DNA of 64,000 nt from Cryptomeria japonica (taxonomy: Eukaryota > Streptophyta > Pinopsida > Cupressales > Cupressaceae): positions 188,856,270-188,920,269 of the forward strand of contig NC_081415.1 of NCBI RefSeq assembly GCF_030272615.1. The letters are read 5' to 3'. Positions 43,925 through 55,207 of this stretch are shown one piece after another (the first letter of the stretch is position 1; each line of letters starts with the position of its first letter). The position numbers and the translations under genes are program-made. The notes under the pieces were generated by a model that was not told the origin of the DNA, made no database searches, and saw nothing but the letters and a program-made list of their open reading frames with translations.

Positions 43925-44645
43925 CCATCACGCAATCGCGCTTACATTGTCACACAATCGCATAGATAGTTCTATGCATTCAACCCCTCAAGGTCACACA
44001 TTCGATCTGACAGGTTTATGTAGTCGCCCTTTCCAGGTCACGCAATCGCCCTTTCCAAATCACGCATTCACAGGGAAAATCGTTGTTTAATTTTTTATTC
44101 TGTTTGTTATTTGATCTGTTTAATTTTGTCTAAATTTTGCTTAAACTAGAAACATATTACTTTTATTTCATGATTTGATTATAACGGTTTATGGCAAGAA
44201 AGATACAGTTCAGGATTTCATGTGCAAGAAGGACGAAAGAACAAAGGAGACAGGCCAAACGCGATCAAAAGGTTCTCCAAGTAGAAAAGCAGATACAAGA
44301 TTCGGAAGATCAACTGACCTTTGATAGATATAACACCTTAGTTCTTTCTTATCAATTTAAATATGATCTAATCAATATTGAATTGATGATGAGAGATTTG
44401 GCTAGGGCCTCACAGTTGGTTTTGCAGGTTTCTGATCGGGTTTAGTTTTCTTTTATTTTTTAGTATTTATTTTTTTATTATCTGCCTGTTTGTCATGCAA
44501 TCGCCCTGTTATTATTACGCACTCGATCTGTTATCATCATGCATTCGGTCTATCAGAATTACGCATATGCTCTGTTAGGTTCAAGCATTCGAGTTGTCAG
44601 TAACACGCAATTGCACAGGTATTGTCACGCATTTGCTTCTGTCAA
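43925..44645 (+). repeat. E leader array of CACGCAATCGC motifs
   Basis: Two clusters (43930-44075 and 44490-44640) of CACGCAATCGCCCT / CACGCATTCG / CACACAATCGC variants, spaced irregularly about 25-45 bp apart. They flank the small ORF at 44191. It occupies the position the AGCGCT array has in F. Confidence 0.6.
44191..44445 (+). CDS. Small basic leader ORF of element E
   Basis: 84 codons, MARKIQFRISCARRTKEQRR then a charged helical stretch (QVEKQIQDSEDQL). Upstream of gag, flanked by motif clusters. No known domain. Extra ORFs ahead of gag occur in some Tat elements. It may be a chance ORF. Confidence 0.35.
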   Translation: MARKIQFRISCARRTKEQRRQAKRDQKVLQVEKQIQDSEDQLTFDRYNTLVLSYQFKYDLINIELMMRDLARASQLVLQVSDRV

Positions 44646-44754
44646 ATTTTGAGTTTCTATTTTCTATTGATTTGATTTTACTACTAATTTCTTGTTAACA
44701 TCCTATGGCAAATTTACAGAAAGGATCAGATTAGTATTAGATCAGTTGCATGCA

Positions 44755-45000
44755 TCATCTAGCACTTCATCTTTTGGTGCTTAAAATCAATAACAGTTAA
44801 AATGGACATGCATGGATAATTTCACACTTCGTTGTTTGGTGCTTAAAATAAACATGGCCTAAAATTGACATGCTTGTATCTCACACTTTGTCTTTTGGTG
44901 CTTAAAATCAATAAATGGTTAAAATTGACATGTATGCCTTCATATTTTGATTTAGTGTTTAAAATGGACATGCACATGTGTATTCAACACCTAAATTTGG
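44755..45000 (+). repeat. E leader tandem repeat, about 60 bp unit
   Basis: Four degenerate units opening TTTGGTGCTTAAAAT(C/A)AA at about 44773, 44835 and 44894, with a weak fourth TTTAGTGTTTAAAAT near 44951. The core is shared with the F leader repeat. Confidence 0.7.
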
Positions 45001-45895
45001 GATATAAAATGAACGTGAATTAGGCTGCATTAGATTAAATCATATATCTTTTTTTATTAAGGTAAATAATTTTTATCGTGTTTGAGGTGGACCTGTTGTT
45101 GCATTAACTGACTTTCCACCCGCCTTCAGGGTCTTGGGAGAAAAAAAGGAGGTGACAATGACATCCAATTTTATTTTATTCTACGTAGTGAGGGGTATCT
45201 TTGACTGGGGATTTCATCACCCCATAGAGGTACTTCGAATTGGGATGCATTGGGGATATCATCTCTCCCAGCGTACTCTCGAGTGGGTTTTTCAAGCTAT
45301 TATATAAGTATACTAGTCAAACGGTTAGAGTGTTGACTGAATTCGATGTATGTGGGGGCCTTCCCTACATCGATAAGCTCAATTAAAGTCTTAAGTGGAT
45401 TTCTCTGAGAATCCATCATTGGATTGGGATCCCTCAAAACCTAATACTACGAACCAATTTAGTTGCCAAAAATCCTACATTCACTAATTTTGGGAGTGCG
45501 GATCATACCCCATAGATACCCCTCATGTACCTTACATTATGAGACAGAAATCCCTTGGTGATAAGATCTTTGAGGTAAGAGAGACTGGCATGCTTGAGAA
45601 GTGTGTGTCATGGAGTGGAGCCAATACTCTAGACTCTCTATCTGTCCATCTTGTTTTGGTATTTTGTTGTAGGGGCCTCATTGAATGGTGTCCACTTTCC
45701 AGCCTAAGATTGTATTACGTGCTTTTTTATGTATCATTGTGTTAGACCTGTATTGAGTCAGTCCTGTGGGCTATTTCAATCTCTATCCTATGTATCTCTA
45801 AATTTTTTGAGATTGTATGAAAATTGAGTTAGTCAGCTATACATAACTTCAAGCAATTGTTCCCAGATTTGGAAAACTACAGAACTTGTCCCAAA
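45001..45895 (+). other. E leader, middle part
   Basis: About 0.9 kb without recognisable coding or repeat content. A short open stretch at 45539-45745 has no domain. Treated as untranslated leader. Confidence 0.45.
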
Positions 45896-45967
45896 TATGG
45901 AATTACTGAAAATAGAGTTCATTTTGAAAACAAAAACTCAAAGTTCTTACATACTTGTGACCCTAGG

Positions 45968-46185
45968 AAGTCCTTGCATAAGTCCCCACCTACGTCCTTA
46001 TTATCGTCCTAAGTCTTTGCATAGTTCTTACTTACATCCTCATTATCGTCCTAAGTCTTTGCATAGTCCCCACTTACATCCTCATTATCATCCTAAAGTC
46101 CTTGCATATTCATCACTCATGCCTTCATTATCATCCATAGTCATTGCATAGTCCTAATTTTGCATCCGCATTATCATCCTCATAT
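45968..46185 (+). repeat. 42-43 bp tandem repeat in E leader
   Basis: About five units of AAGTCTTTGCATAGTCCCCA...TCATTATCGTCCT, starts near 45968, 46011, 46053, 46096 and 46138. The middle units are open in frame and encode a 14-residue repeat (PHLHPHYRPKSLHS) within an ORF at 45897-46151. Coding use doubtful. Confidence 0.8.
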
Positions 46186-46668
46186 ATGTCTTCATCTAGA
46201 TTTCATATGAATTTGCCTTAGTCCATTGCCAATTGCAGAGTCATAGCATGTGTCGTAATGGGTCTCCCAGGTGATGGTTTTCTCCCCTTCGAGTAACCTA
46301 ATCTAGTGCCAAATAGTGGTCAACGAGAAATCAGTGATGGTCTAGGTAACTTAGATTGGGACTTAAGGAGAAACGTGCCTAAGTATATAGGAGTCGAGTA
46401 CGAGATTATCATTGAGTGTAAAATTGCCCGTAGAATTGACAGAGAAATTCTTGCAGAATGTCCAAGAGAAAATGTGGAAAAACCTGCATTAGAGAAATTC
46501 AAAAAAACTCAACAGGTCTCGCGTCAAAATCCTCATAGAGAGTCTAGACTAGTCTTGCATACCTCATACCTATGTCTATAGTATAACATTAGCCATCAAC
46601 TTGCATAGAACCACCCTCATATAGTAGTCTTAGATGCCCGTCACAAGGTCACAAAAGGAAAAGTTATA

Positions 46669-49221
46669 ATGGACCCATACAACGCCCAGTCTGTAAACCC
46701 AACTTGGAACATGGACATATCAACTAGTGAACAATCAAGTTCTCAAACAATGTCTACCTTAAATGAATTACAACAGCACTTGACAAAAGAAGAAATTGAG
46801 TCAGCTCAACAAGATCCACATGTCCTTATGATCTTATATGCACTTATACATAGTGATAGGGACAAATAACTTTTGTTGTTATTACAAAATGGGGTGAAAC
46901 TACTTGAAGATTTTGATGTCACAAAGATTTTACCATTGGGAAAAACTTTAGGTCAAGATAACAGTCAAACACCACCCATGACACAAATACAAGCAACGAC
47001 CTCCAGTTTTCCTCAAAACATACCTATCCAAACAAATGTTAACACAAATGCAAACTTTCAAACAAGTGTGTCATCTTTGGCGATCAATGTTAGTATACCA
47101 ACACAAAGCATACTGATAATATCAAGTGTCTCAGCACCTATTCAAACACAAGCAACAAGTGCAACCCAACCTCCAGTTTCCTATTCTATAGGATCAACAT
47201 ATAGTCATCAAAATGAAAATCTAGGTCTTGCCAATACAACAAGTACAACTCAACCAAACATGGGTTCGCATATCACCTACTTCACAGTACCTAGTGGAAT
47301 GCACAACACACAAAGTTATAATCTTGGTACCTTCCAACAACTTCCTAGCTATGCAACCATGAATCCTTTTGTGGGACATACACAAACACAAGGTCTACCT
47401 TTGACACAAACAGATATCCTGACACAACAAATACAGAATTTGCAACAACAAATGATGACCATGCAGATCGGTAACGATAAAAAAAGCTACACAATGCAGG
47501 CCTTACGTCCTTATCCATTCAATCACACATTATACATATCGCCTTTCCCACAACATTTTGAAATGCCTAAATTTGATAGATATCGAGGGAAGGGTGATCC
47601 TAGAGATCATATCAGAGAATTTTTTACATGTATAGAGGTTGCCTCAAAAGATAATTATTTAATGAGACTATTTCCTAAAAGTCTAGGAGGTCTGGCTTTA
47701 GAGTGGTTTTCACATTTACCACCAACCATCACATCATGGGGAGAATTAGCTGAACAATTTATTGCAAACTTCTCGCATAACATTGACACCCTAGCTACTT
47801 TGATGGACTTGTGTGTCGCTAAACAATATGAGAATGAAACATTTTCATCCTTCATACAATGATGGAGGGCTCTATATAGGAGGTGCAAGATAGTTATCCC
47901 AGAAACAAAGCAAGTGGACATGTTCATAGAAAACTGGATTCCCAAGATTAAATATCTGATACAAATGCAATGTTTAACCACATTCAAACAAGTCATGGAA
48001 AAAGCTCTCAAATGTGAGAAGGGACTAGTAGAACAAGGTCTTATTAAGTATGGCAACACCAACAACAATGACAAATCTAAGTTTTGGTCGAAAAACAAGA
48101 ATGTGACCAATGATGGTATTGTAGACGTCAGAACAGTAAACAAAACTCAACCGGTTTTATCTTTAGGAATGAGTCAGTCATCTAATCCACATATAGGGAA
48201 TAACATGACCTCCACAAATGTAAATTCTACATAGAACATGAACACAAGATACCCCATAGTAAATGCTCCAAGAAGAAATTACACACCTCTAGGAGAACCT
48301 ATTGAGTCAGTGCTCAAAAAGTTAATATAGACAAACATGATCACTTTACCTAAAGTAAGAGTGTATGAACTAGGTCCTTTCAAACCCACATGGTGGAATG
48401 ATAATGATTTTTGTGATTATCATCAGACTAAAGGTCATAAAATAACAAGTTGCTACAAATTGAAAAACTTGGTCCAAGATATGATAGACCAAGGGGACAT
48501 CACAATCGATACCGATAAAACCTTAGCAAACACAAATCATACAATTTTTAAGGATCCTTTTGTTAAGCATGACAAAGGGAAAGCTACCACATCTAGTACC
48601 CAAGACAATATAGCTAACTACACAAAAGTCTCATACGACTACACTATTCATCCCATTAGCTTAGGAGATATAGAAAACAATGATTCACAAGAAACACTTG
48701 ATCAAGATGAGTAGTATCAAGACACTCACACAAATGATAACCAAATTTGCATGATATCAGAGGCACCAAAGTATGATGATGATAGAAATCTTTGTCTCAA
48801 AGAGTGGGAGCACGATCAACCATCTGACTCAGGTTGGTTTGAAGATGAACTCATAGAACACATCATGGATGTCAAAAATACACATAAAGACTATGAAGAG
48901 GGATTTAACATAAATCTTGATAAAATAGCTTATGATACCGACAAATCTTGTAAGTCAAATGATACAGTCGCTACAATCACCATAACTCCCAGAGACAGAG
49001 ATTGTGCAGTGGTTACTCACAAATCAAAGGTAACTTTACAAGGAATGCCACAAAATCATCCACCAGCAGTAGGGACTTATAATATTGTTGATCAACTTAA
49101 GAAAACTTCGGCACAGATATCATTATTCAAAATTTTGCGTATTTCACCCACTCACAGAGCTATACTGGATAAAGCACTTCAAGATTCAGTAGTGGATAGA
49201 GATATAGATGAAAATGCCTTC
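46669..49221 (+). pseudogene. E gag
   Basis: One frame from ATG 46669. Stops at 46867, 47860 (TGA where R is expected: FIQ, stop, WRALY), 48232, 48328, 48712 and 49222. A Gln/Thr-rich N-terminal half is followed by the gag domain near 47550-47900 (GKGDPRDHIREFFTC, GGLALEWFSHLPP, FIANFSHNIDT) and the finger CDYHQTKGHKITSCYKLKN at 48412-48470. Same plan as F gag. An acidic block near 48830-48930 weakly resembles the linker block before RT. Confidence 0.87.
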
Positions 49222-49833
49222 TAGTCTATGGTAGGGAATTTGACACAAGGCACACATATTGCATTCATAGAACAAGATATTCCTAGTGATAGACTACTTT
49301 ATAACGACCCACTACATATGGAAGCTTACATTCATAAGAGAAGAATCAAATGAGTACTCGTAGATGGGGGAGCCGCTCTCAACCTTTATACTTTAAATCT
49401 AGTAAAGACACTAGGATATTCTAAACTTCATATTAATGCTTCCAAGAGGATAAATATCAAGGCATACAATGATGAAGAATGTTCATCAAAAGGCATTGTA
49501 ACATTACCTGTACAAGTGGGACCTATAACAAAAGAAGTCACTTTTCAAGTCTTGGACAGAGAGTTGGGATATAACATGTTATTGAGTCGCTCATGGATCC
49601 ACACCATGCAAGTAGTACCATCCACATTTCATCAATGTATCAAATTCCCATACAATGGTATTGAAATCACCATAAGGGATGATCCAAATCCCTTCCAACA
49701 TTGCAATTACTTGAAAGAAAGTGTGGATAATCAAGTACCTATCAATCAAGTAGTACCTTTCACTACACAACTAGAGACATTAAAAATCATAGAACAAAAA
49801 AGGATATGCCTACAACATCCTCTTTACAAATAA
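49222..49833 (+). pseudogene. E protease
   Basis: Retropepsin in the gag frame with a TGA at 49351, two codons before the active site (expected Arg). The site is VDGGAALNLYTL, DGG in place of DTG, so activity is doubtful. C-terminal signature NMLLSRSWIHTMQVVPSTFH. The frame shifts between 49833 and 49887. Confidence 0.83.
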
Positions 49834-49886
49834 AAGATATGGGTTGTGGAGAGTATTCTATTGCAAATACTTTAAGTGGGAAATAG

Positions 49887-50231
49887 TTGTCTCTTTCTCC
49901 TAAGTCTTTTGGGAAACCTCACAATACAGTACAAAAACAAGACAAAGGAAAAGAAATTGTCAGATACACAAACTCATGCTCTTTCATTAGATGGGGTGAC
50001 TTACAAGAAGAATCCCTGAATGAAAATGTTAACCATTGGATATATAGAGAAGAAGATCATATGACAATACCCAAAATACACACAGATCAATATGGCAATG
50101 GATTCAAAATGCTCCAAAGACATGGATACGATGGTACCACAGGCCTGGGGTTACAGAAACAGGGAAGGCTAGAGCCTATTGTTCTTAATGATAATCCATG
50201 GAATCAAGGATTGGGGTATAAGCATGTATAA
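49887..50231 (+). pseudogene. E G-patch domain
   Basis: 114 open codons. The G-patch is well kept: DQYGNGFKMLQRHGYDG, then TTGLGLQKQGRLEPI and NQGLGY. G-patches bind RNA or helicases. It lies between protease and RT, at the same place as in F. Confidence 0.85.
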
Positions 50232-50634
50232 CATATCACAGAAGCAAGATAGCGTACCCTTGATATATTAAATCAACCAAGGAAACCGTCAGACTACATG
50301 TCACAAAGGGATTTGTCCACACAGGCACTTTCATCTTCATCTCAAACAAGTAATCAGGTACCCACATCACCTAGTGTAGAATCAGATGGAGAAGACATGA
50401 GACAACTCCTGCAAGAACCTAGCACTGAGCCACAAAATGATGTAGTTGTTGATACAATAGTATAGGTTAATGTGGCAACAGAAGCAGGCTTACCACCAAC
50501 ACCTGAATCTCATCCATGGTTATTGTCACTACTTCTACCATGAGAAATGACTTAGGCTCAACCAAACAAATCAGATGAAGAAAGATTGCAAAGGCTTATA
50601 CGAGGCTTAAGAAGGGTAACTAATGTCCACATAA
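50232..50634 (+). pseudogene. E polyprotein linker, left of G
   Basis: Low-complexity Ser/Gln/Pro-rich linker with stops. ERLQRLIRGLRRVTN is open just before element G cuts in. Continues at 53063. Confidence 0.6.
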
Positions 50635-50968
50635 TGAAGAATTTAAGGAAATACAACTTCAGAGATCCCAAGAACACCTGCATGCAAATACCTGTCACAA
50701 GAGAAGAATGGAGGCACATAAAGCAAAAAAGCATAAATGCTCTGAAGAAGAAGATTATCATTCAGAAAGGGAATCAATTTTTATGAACAAGTAGAATACA
50801 ATCCTTATAAAAGGATAATAGAAACCTTGAAGATATGCAACCCTAAAGGGATAATGTGTATTTAATAATTGGAATAATTATTAAATGCCTAAGTTTAGCT
50901 TAAGCGTAGAGTTTAATAGACTAATAATTAAATAAATAATTATTAGCTAATACAAGATAACTCTAACA
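50635..50968 (-). repeat. 3' LTR of element G
   Basis: 334 bp, plus strand TGAAGAATTTAAGG...CTCTAACA. The minus-strand polypurine tract lies at 50969-50979. Confidence 0.82.
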
Positions 50969-52692
50969 CCCCCCCTTAAGATGAACTTAGGGAGTAGCTA
51001 AAAAACTAAATGCATGAAGCAAAAAATGTAACTACATGATGAAGGCAAATTTGGGTCTCGGCAACAAGACCTAATGAGGTACCCAATCACAACCAAAACT
51101 CTATGAACTGGAGAAATAGAGAAAACCACGTGGGAAAAAACTCTACTCCAAAAAGAGATGGAAAGGAAAGAAGAACACCACTAAAGCACGAAATAGTTGC
51201 AAACATTGTCGAAGAGTAACTGCTAATCTGAAGAAGCTTCACTGAAATAGAACATGACCAGGTAGAGAAGACTGTAATCTGCATGAGTTCCCTCAAATGA
51301 CACTACTCGAATCAGATGGCAAACAAAGGCAAACAACTGAACTTGAAGATACAGATGGCATGAAACACCAAAGCTTGAAGAGTTGATCAATCGAACCATG
51401 GAAGCATTAGAACCAACAGGACAAACCTCCCCATAATATTGAAGAGGGAGAGAGACAGGTACACTGAAAAGAACGGCCACCAAGAGCTGCATGACAAAGA
51501 ACTAGGAATATCAAAGGTGCTGAAAAAGTACATAGGATCATGGAACGAACACTCACTTGACACACATCATGAGGCAAATTTCGTGGAAGGAACACTCACT
51601 GGACAAAGGTGGATGGAAAACAAAAGGCAAACATCAACCCCCCCATGGCACTTTATAAGCAGTGCATGTACAATAACGCACAAGATGTGCAAGATCCTAA
51701 GTAAACAATGCATGATGGCACTTTATCTCAGTGCGTTTGCATAAATGAAATGCTACAATGATAAGAAGAATGGAAAAAGAAATGAGAACCAAAATAGAGA
51801 CATCCTACCAAGAGAAGAGATCCCAGGACCTGAAACAACCAAAATTTCTACAAAGTGTTGAAAAAGCAAAAAATTGAAGAAAATATTCTTGGAGCAAAAT
51901 CTAGAAAGAAAACTCATATGGCTGGAAATTACATAGGACAAGCTTTCCAACAATATAAAGTTTTCAAAAAACGGAGTTCGGATGCTCATTCTATGTCTCC
52001 CAGAGTGCAAAAAGGAACTTCTGGCTTTGACAGCAAAAAAACACCATCAAAAAAGAAAAATCAGAAGATCAAACCTCCAAATCTAGAGAGAGTTCAAAAA
52101 GAGCTTTCTAACGATATAAGATTTTTGAAAAAGCGCCTCCATATGACCAAGTTATGGCCAAAAGAAAAAACCCCTCTTTTAGGGCATAAAAATGATTTAA
52201 ATTTTTTTATTTTATTTTTTTTGATGAAAATTTTCTGACGCATTTGCAAGTACAGCCGTATGGATTTTTGTGCCTCGTAAAGCATGCCAATGAAAAAATC
52301 ATGGCCCTCATGCACTTGTCACTGAAATAGGTCAAATTATATATCAAAATGACTAGAAACGCCCCTTCGGAAGCCAACGGTGAGGTCTTTTTTGGCCCAA
52401 AATGCTCTAAATTTTGTTTTTTTAATGATTTTTTTGATGAATTTCTTGAAATTCATGCCAAAAAAAAAGGCAAAACCAAAGAAAAATTTCAAAACCCAAA
52501 TTTGTCAAAATTTGACAAATTTTATATGGAAATGGGTGTTTTGGGGTGTTCTGAGCTCAACTATGAGGTCTGTTTGAGCCCAAAATGATCAGAAACAAAA
52601 GAGCTAGCCCAGATCCAATAAAAAACTCTGAAAAAACTTGAAACCCTCCTCCAAAAAATCTTTTGAAAAATCAAGAACAAGCAACAGATGTA

Positions 52693-52705
52693 GGCTCTGA
52701 TACCA
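52693..52705 (-). other. Primer binding site of element G
   Basis: Plus strand GGCTCTGATACCA, the reverse complement of TGGTATCAGAGCC. Directly next to the LTR, it sets the minus orientation. Confidence 0.9.
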
Positions 52706-53062
52706 TGAAGAAGTTGAGGAAATACAACTTCAGAGATCCCTAGAACACCTGCATGCAAATACCTGCCACAAGAGAAGAATGGAGGCACATAAATCAAAAA
52801 AGCATAAATGCTCTGAAGAAGAAGATTATTATTCAAAAAGGGAATCAATTTTTATGAACAAGTACAATACAATCCTTATAAAAGGATAATAGAAACCCTG
52901 AAGATATGCAACCCTAAAGAAACCCTAAAGGGATAATGTCTATTTAATAATTAGAATAATTATTAAATACCTACAATATTTATTAATTACCTAAGTTTAG
53001 CTTAAGTGTAGAGTTTAATAGACTAATAACTAAATAAATAATTATTAGCTAATACAAGATAA
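52706..53062 (-). repeat. 5' LTR of element G
   Basis: About 357 bp. Contains a short duplication (AAACCCTAAAG) and an extra stretch (TACAATATTTATTAATTAC) absent from the other copy. It ends CAAGATAA, short of CTCTAACA. Confidence 0.78.
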
Positions 53063-53738
53063 GACCAGTCAATCTACACCAGAATCAGCGGCAGGAACAA
53101 GAAGAAATAAGTGATGATAGCTCACATGATGAAACATATATTGAAAGTGAGATAGACTCTCATGACTATGAGTTCTTATCACTCCACGATTCGAGCCCAC
53201 TAGAAAGTGTAATATTAAGGTATCAAATAAAGACCATACAAGATGAAAATACACAAAGTCATTCAAACAATCAAGCTTCATGTTATTAGAGTCTACTATA
53301 GAAGAGAGTAATGATTTACCCTTGGTACATTCACACTTGATTGATTGGGGGCAAGAAGGAAAACTAACGCTGGATTGGTTTGAAAATGACGAAGCAATTT
53401 CAGAATTTCTCGGAGTTAGAGAGGGATTTCCACAAGGTGATCACAAACTAGGGTTTGTTGTAGACCTGGATAGACCAACATACTTTGGAGAAGAAAGTGC
53501 TTTTGCAATAGAAGATAAGGATCAAACTACCCATAATGGAAAGAGTGAGTTGGGTAACCTTCCTATGGAAAGAGAAAGTTCAACATTGCTTATAGAGGAA
53601 ACAGAAGAAGTAAACATAGCAGAAGGGGAGGTTGTACATAACATCCATCTAGCAAAATCACTAAGCAAAGAAGAAAAAGACATATCCATTCACTTTTTCA
53701 AGAAATGACCTATCAAATTTGTTTGGTCCTATGCAGAT
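53063..53738 (+). pseudogene. E linker, right of G, with conserved pre-RT block
   Basis: Resumes the E frame. The block WFENDEAISEFLGVREGFPQ, then GDHKLGFVVDLDRPTYFG near 53380-53500, matches F. An acidic stretch and LAKSLSKEEKDISIHFFKK follow, leading into RT. Confidence 0.75.
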
Positions 53739-54540
53739 ATGCTAGGCTTAGACTTTGAGTTAGTGTTGCATCATTTACCTCTAATACCAGGAGTTAAACC
53801 TTACAAGCAAAAATTGAGAAAAATGCATCCTAGTATAGCATTACTGGTTAAAATAGAACTACAAAAGTTGTTGGATGTAGGTTTCATTAGACCTATTGAT
53901 TACGTAGAATGGATATCCAACCTGGTACCTGTGACTAAGCCCACATGAGGAATAAGAATCTGTACAAATTTCTAAGATCTAAATAAAGCTTGTCCTAAGG
54001 ATGACTTCCCGTTACCCAATATTGATATGATATTTGACCTAACAGCTGGAAAAGAAATGCTATCCTTAATGGATGGTTTCTCAGGATATAACCAGATTAA
54101 AATTGCACCAGAAGATCAACATAAAATGGCCTTTACATACTCATGGGGAACATACTACTAGAATGTGATGCCATTTGGTCTCAAAAATGTCGGAGCAACA
54201 TACCAAAGAGCCATGACAACACTGTTTCATGACATGATCCACAACATAATGGAAGATTATGTGGATGACACATTGGCTAAATCACAAACAAGAGAAGGTC
54301 ACCTCATGGTCCTTGCATAGATATTTGATCGGTTGGAGTAGTATAATATCAGACTAAACCCAAAGAAGTGTGTGTTTGGTGTAACAGTAGGTAAACTATT
54401 AGGGTTCATAGTATTAAACAAAGGAATTGAAGTAGACCCTGCCAAGGTCAAGGCAATCATTGATATGCCACCTCCATCAACACTTAAACAACTTAGAGGG
54501 TTACAAGGAAGACTACAATCCATAAGGAGATTCATAGCAT
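53739..54540 (+). pseudogene. E reverse transcriptase
   Basis: RT in one frame with stops near 53946, 53973, 54159, 54318, 54339 and 54540. GFIRPIDYVEWISNLVPV, SLMDGFSGYNQIKI and MPFGLKNVGATYQRAM are typical. The active site YVDD at 54258-54269 is intact. Confidence 0.92.
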
Positions 54541-54542
54541 AG

Positions 54543-55207
54543 TTGGCCGATAAGTGTCACCCATTCCAACAATTACTCAGGAAAGGAGTTACTTTTGAAT
54601 GGACAGAACAATGCCAGGAAGCTTTCCAAGCTCTGAAAGATTATCTTTTAAACACACTAGTATTAGTATCACCTATTCCAAGAAAACCTCTATTGTTATA
54701 CATATCAGCAACAAACTCAGCTCTAGGAGCTCTCTTGGCACAACATGATGACAAAGGAAAAGAAAGAGCCATTTATTATATAAGTAGGACTCTAATTGGC
54801 TATGAGCTTAATTATACCCCTATAGAGAAAGCATTCTTAGCAGTAATCTTTGCATCCTATAAGCTCAGACATTACATGTTAAGTCATAAGGTACAACTCA
54901 TTGCACACTTTGATCCACTCAAGTACCTATTGAGCATAGCAACATTGATCGGGCGATTGGCTAAGTGGGTCATGATCTTGAGTGAGTTTGATATAGAGTA
55001 CATAGACAAAAAGGCCATTAAAGGACAAATTATAGCAGATCATTTAGCAGAGGCTCCTTTACAAGACACTCATCCATTACTCATAGACTTTCCAAACGAA
55101 TCAGTGTTTACATTGACAACATCTTTAATGTGGAAATTATACTTTGATGGGTCATATACAAGTCATGGATCTAGAGTAGGGATTCTCTTCATTACTCCTC
55201 AAGGGGA
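54543..55207 (+). pseudogene. E RNase H and start of second RNase H
   Basis: 222 open codons. The first RNase H has LLLYISATNSALGALLAQ (first Asp lost), YTPIEKAFLAVIFA and SEFDIEYIDKKAIKGQ. The second starts WKLYFDGSYTSHGSRVGILF and is cut by element D inside the loop after TPQGD. Confidence 0.9.
55203..55207. repeat. Left TSD of element D (GGGGA)
   Basis: Identical to 62858-62862. Confidence 0.93.

Larger units (their letters stand above)
50635..53062 (-). mobile_element. Element G: small non-autonomous LTR element
   Basis: About 2.4 kb. Two direct repeats of about 334 and 357 bp flank 1.7 kb. On the minus strand the LTR starts TGTTAGAGTTATCTTG and ends CTTCTTCA, followed by the initiator-Met primer site. 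The polypurine tract is TTAAGGGGGGG. No protein domain is seen in the internal region, which is T-rich on the minus strand. Left flank is CATAA. The right LTR has lost its last bases (CTCTAACA) together with most of its TSD copy. Confidence 0.8.

Noticed and set aside
51087-52577. Short ORFs inside element G on both strands
   Set aside because: Low-complexity T/A-rich sequence, no domain, no consistent frame.
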